This document shows, in pieces, positions 61,057 to 64,000 of a DNA stretch of 64,000 nucleotides. How positions within the stretch are numbered: the first letter of the stretch is position 1; every line of letters begins with the position of its first letter. The DNA is from Bradyrhizobium sp. RD5-C2 (GTDB lineage Bacteria > Pseudomonadota > Alphaproteobacteria > Rhizobiales > Xanthobacteraceae): NCBI RefSeq assembly GCF_019972155.1, contig NZ_BOVL01000012.1, positions 442,007-506,006 of the forward strand, read 5' to 3'. The position numbers and the translations under genes were made by a program. The notes under the pieces are model-generated. The model made no database searches and was not told the origin of the DNA. It saw nothing but the letters and a program-made list of their open reading frames with translations.

Positions 61057-61215
61057 CTAGAGGTCAATCGCTCGCCTACCGTGAGCCCTAATGTTCATGC
61101 TACACGATATCCGCGTTGTCACTCGGAAACAGATAATCTCGCCTTGATCTGCTAGCTCAGGCGGGAAGCTGAGCCCCGCGATTTCCGCTTCGCGCTTGCC
61201 AGCTGACGTTAGCAC
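61057..61215 (-). CDS. Possible small protein (52 aa), GTG start
   Basis: A GTG at 61215 after CAGGA encodes SAGKREAEIAGLSFPPELAD then QGEIICFRVTTRISC. The pattern is mildly protein-like. There is no further support. Confidence 0.28.
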   Translation of the reverse strand: MLTSAGKREAEIAGLSFPPELADQGEIICFRVTTRISCSMNIRAHGRRAIDL

Positions 61216-61341
61216 TCCTGACAAGTGAGGAGTTTCGGCTCGTCGCGTTTTCGTCTCACCTGGCGCGGTGAATTACTCTGTCCGACATCTCGAAAGCGAA
61301 GACTCTGGCCTTGTATCATGATCGACGTTAGAGATTTATAA

Positions 61342-61551
61342 ATGATTGCCTTGACCAACGAGCGGCCGATGTGTCCGGCGCGCAAGCACCGGATGGCCTT
61401 GGCGCGCATCTCGCCTGGCGAGCGCGAGCTCGAGGAACGCACGTTCGAGTGCTCGACCTGCGTGCGGACCGAAATGCTCTCGATGTCTTTAGACCCGATG
61501 TAGAGTGACGCGGCCGGCTGGCTGGCCAGCGAATTGAAGCCGCCCAACTGA
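61342..61551 (+). pseudogene. Small zinc-ribbon-like gene broken by TAG
   Basis: The frame from 61342 reads TNERPMCPARKHRMALARIS, PGERELEERTFECSTC and ends DPM at TAG (61501-61503). It continues in frame as SDAAGWLASELKPPN before TGA at 61549. The second part clearly belongs to the same protein, so a Lys codon (AAG) probably became TAG. The first CxxC pair is also damaged: MCPAR has Arg where the second Cys is expected, while CSTC is intact. It is a decayed metal-binding micro-protein. Confidence 0.68.
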
Positions 61552-61585
61552 GATTGCTGCAGGTCGCCGCCAGAGGCCTTACTGG

Positions 61586-61762
61586 TCACTCGTCCACCCA
61601 GCCGTTGTAGCTCGGCTCTTCAGCCCTCCTCTGCACCGCAAGAGCACCCCGCACGAGGCGCCGGCTCCCGAGGTAACCCAAAAGAGCGAGGACAATTCCG
61701 ATGTTTCGCCATAAGTTGATTGAAACACTTGCTTTTACAGTAAGAGCTACAACGTCCAGCAA
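61586..61762 (-). CDS. Possible small membrane protein (58 aa), non-ATG start
   Basis: A frame ending in TGA at 61586 reads, from a TTG at 61762, LDVVALTVKASVSIN, IGIVLALLGYLGSRRLVRGA, and VQRRAEEPSYNGWVDE. It has one hydrophobic segment and a basic linker. An in-frame TAA lies 16 codons further upstream, and there is no ATG, so the 5' part may be lost. It could be another remnant. Confidence 0.32.
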   Translation of the reverse strand: MLDVVALTVKASVSINLWRNIGIVLALLGYLGSRRLVRGALAVQRRAEEPSYNGWVDE

Positions 61763-62019
61763 GCCAAGGTCCGCAACGGAGGAAAGCCGGATTGGTTAGT
61801 GGTTCCGAGATCCAAAACTCCGTCCAGTATCTTGAAGCCGATTGGCTCAAAATACGACGGCCATAGACCAAGCTTGATCTAGCGTCGTTCGCAAGCGTGA
61901 GCGATGGCAGATCAGTTGATCAAGCATCTGTCGGTTCTTGCCGTCACCGTTTCGCTTTTGAATAAGGCGCCATTCCCTTAGCTGGTACCGGGTTCATCTT
62001 CACTCTGAGGACCAATCAG

Positions 62020-64000
62020 ATGAATGAAACAGTGACCTATCTAGGAAGCGGTCTTGTCTTCAACAACACGTATGGCGCAGGGGTAACTCCAGCCTATCGC
62101 TCGGCGATTATCACTGCCGAGAACTACTTTCAGAGCCACTTCAACAATTCAGTCGTGCTCAACATGAGTTTCGACTTAACGCCGCTAGACGTAAAATTCG
62201 CGGGACAAAATAACTACAATCCAGTTCACGTCGATTTCTTCACACTGGTAAGCGCGCTTCGCGCAAAGGCGACGAGTCCGGATGACGTTGCCGCGGCGAA
62301 TTATCTTGGGCTCAAGACGGATCCAAGTCATGGCGCTGGATTCGATGTCTCGGTCGGCATGGCCAGGATATTGGGCCTCGCTTCAGCCGGCACCGGCATC
62401 GATGACGCGATTGTCCTGAACAGTAACCTCTACTGGAGCTATGGCAGCGATACAGTCGGGGTGCTGGAGCACGAAATCTCGGAAGGCGCCATGGGGCGCA
62501 TCGGTGGACTGGGCATCCAGAATGATGCCTGGGGACCGATGGATTTGTTTCGATCGACGTTACAGATCGGCGCAACCATCCCCGCTTATTTCACTTTTGG
62601 AGGGGCGGTCTTCACAGACTACGAATTCCACAACGTATCGAACGGTCAGGATTTCGGAGATTGGGACCATACCGTCGGTGATGCGTTCGGGCCGTACAAT
62701 GCGGGCATTCCGGCCTCTCTCTCTGATGTCGATCTGCAAATCATGGACCTCCTGGGTTGGACGCGGTTCTATGCGCCGACGCCCACAGGCCTCGCGCTGT
62801 CGCCAGCTACGGATAGCGGGATAAAAGGCGACGGCAATACGAACCAGGCGAAACAGGTGATCACCGGCACAGGCGAGGCGGGCGATACGGTCATCCTGAG
62901 TGATTCCTGGAGCGGCCCGGTGGTGACCGGAGGAGGACCAGCACCTTCCACGGCAATCGGAAGCGCGGTCGTCGATTCAAGCGGAACCTGGTCGATCAGC
63001 GTCAGCTTGCCCGTCGGAGGCGTTCATACATTGACCGCCACCGAGAGCGACGCGCTTCACGGCGGAAGCCTGCCCTCCTCGCCTTTCTTGGTGAGTGTAG
63101 TTCAGGCAGCTCCGCTGCCTACGTTGACTAACCTGGCGCTTTTTGCAGCTTCCGATACCGGGGTCGTAGGAGACAACGCAACATATGTGACCACGCCGGT
63201 TATTGTAGGTAATGGCGGCAGCTTCGGGCAAATAGTCACTCTTTATGACAATGGAGTGGCTGTGGGCACCGGAACGGTTGGATTCGTGAGTACCTGGTCG
63301 GTGACGTCCGGACCGTTATCGATCGGCACGCACAAATTGACCGCATCCGTGGACGATGGAGCAGGAGATGTAAGTGCTCCATCGGCTTCTTTGACTGTAA
63401 GCATAGTGCCTTCGCCAGCCCCCGTCGTTACGCCGATGAATGCGGATTTGTCGGCGACCCATCACCAGAGCTTTACGGCATCCAGTCTCTTCAGCGCAAG
63501 CGATCCAAACGGCGATGCGATTACCACATATGCTTTTTGGGATATCGGCACCGGGGGAGCCCACTTCCTGCTCAGTGGCGTGGCGCAGGGAACGAACCAG
63601 GAAATCGACGTGACTGCCGCCCAGCTCTCGCAGGTTAGCTACCAGTCAGGGTCTGGCGTTGACACACTTTGGGTGCGAGCGAACGATGGGACACAATGGG
63701 GGTCCTGGTCTCCGAGCTTCAACATAACGGCGCCGACTGATCACAGTCCGAACGTTGGCGCCCCGGACTTCGCTGCGAGCCACAATCAGAACATTGCTAT
63801 CTCAACCCTGTTCTCAGTCAGCGACGCCGACGGCGACAGCATGACCGCCTACCTCTTCTGGGATTCGACTACCGATCCGGCCAGCGGCCATTTCGTTGTT
63901 GGCGGCGTCGTCCAAGGTACGAACCAGAACATCGACATCACGGCCGCACAGCTCGCCGGCACCACGTTCCAGAGTGGTTCGGGTTCGGATGATGTTTGGG
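62020..64000 (+). CDS. Large secreted metalloprotease-like and repeat protein (partial)
   Basis: An ATG at 62020 follows GAGGACCAATCAG, and the frame is open for 660 codons to the window edge. Residues 1-250 form a metalloprotease-like domain: VLEHEISEGAMGRIGG contains a His-Glu pair (151-152), and SLSDVDLQIMDLLGW is the usual end of such domains. No signal peptide is visible, as in type I-secreted proteins. Residues 255-470 look like two Ig-like units. From about 485 a unit of about 107 residues begins (LFSASDPNGDAITTYAFWD, VAQGTNQEIDVTAAQL, LWVRANDGTQWGSWSPSFNI), and a second copy starts before the window ends. It should be a large cell-surface or released protein. Confidence 0.85.
   Translation, partial: MNETVTYLGSGLVFNNTYGAGVTPAYRSAIITAENYFQSHFNNSVVLNMSFDLTPLDVKFAGQNNYNPVHVDFFTLVSALRAKATSPDDVAAANYLGLKTDPSHGAGFDVSVGMARILGLASAGTGIDDAIVLNSNLYWSYGSDTVGVLEHEISEGAMGRIGGLGIQNDAWGPMDLFRSTLQIGATIPAYFTFGGAVFTDYEFHNVSNGQDFGDWDHTVGDAFGPYNAGIPASLSDVDLQIMDLLGWTRFYAPTPTGLALSPATDSGIKGDGNTNQAKQVITGTGEAGDTVILSDSWSGPVVTGGGPAPSTAIGSAVVDSSGTWSISVSLPVGGVHTLTATESDALHGGSLPSSPFLVSVVQAAPLPTLTNLALFAASDTGVVGDNATYVTTPVIVGNGGSFGQIVTLYDNGVAVGTGTVGFVSTWSVTSGPLSIGTHKLTASVDDGAGDVSAPSASLTVSIVPSPAPVVTPMNADLSATHHQSFTASSLFSASDPNGDAITTYAFWDIGTGGAHFLLSGVAQGTNQEIDVTAAQLSQVSYQSGSGVDTLWVRANDGTQWGSWSPSFNITAPTDHSPNVGAPDFAASHNQNIAISTLFSVSDADGDSMTAYLFWDSTTDPASGHFVVGGVVQGTNQNIDITAAQLAGTTFQSGSGSDDVW

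Noticed and set aside
61209..61589. A 126-codon minus-strand frame
   Set aside because: It is antisense to the zinc-ribbon-like pseudogene, which has a clear protein pattern on the plus strand.

Overview
The window reads as chromosome of a high-GC alphaproteobacterium of the Bradyrhizobium type. The grounds are dense short operons with ATGA/GTGA overlaps, many very small single-membrane-span proteins, a UvrB with a long N-terminal extension, GC-rich palindromic intergenic repeats in several families, a HWE-family sensor kinase, and a tRNA-His 3' end with discriminator A73. These are family resemblances read by eye; no database search was run.

Region 1 (1-33.8 kb) looks like ordinary core chromosome. 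It holds aspartate aminotransferase, two glutathione S-transferases, an aldo/keto reductase, a DUF1800/DUF1501 exported pair, a Cys-rich CWC protein coupled to a HAD phosphatase, a TetR regulator with a clear palindromic operator divergent from an enoyl-CoA hydratase, a Tat-exported metallo-beta-lactamase-fold protein coupled to an SCO copper protein, and a LysR regulator overlapping a flavin monooxygenase. It continues with uvrB, two SnoaL-like paralogues, a tandem MaoC pair, an orphan ParA-type ATPase and about fifteen small membrane or exported proteins. Palindromic repeats sit between genes at 6.8, 10.75, 13.2, 16.0, 24.1 and 27.5 kb. One gene (23.5-23.9 kb) is broken by an in-frame TGA.

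Region 2 (34.0-43 kb) starts at a 45-nt 3' fragment of a tRNA-His gene (33,988-34,032, minus strand) followed at once by a tyrosine recombinase. This looks like one end of an integrated island lying to the right. The first cargo is a catabolic block: enoyl-CoA hydratase and class III CoA-transferase, an AraC regulator, a fumarylacetoacetase, and a sodium:solute symporter with its DUF485 partner. Together they could import and degrade an organic acid through CoA thioesters and an acylpyruvate-type hydrolysis; the substrate is unknown.

Region 3 (43-52 kb) has visibly more A+T and longer gaps. It carries a DUF2336 protein, a three-PAS HWE histidine kinase, and a three-gene operon for a molybdenum hydroxylase: 2Fe-2S subunit, Tat-exported molybdopterin subunit and di-haem cytochrome c.

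Region 4 (52-62 kb) is a zone of small hypothetical genes and many decayed ones. At least six are broken by apparent single-base frameshifts or nonsense codons, including a ligD fragment, and one block is duplicated. The window ends inside a very large secreted protein (62,020 onward) with an N-terminal metalloprotease-like domain, Ig-like segments and the first of what appear to be tandem repeats of about 107 residues.
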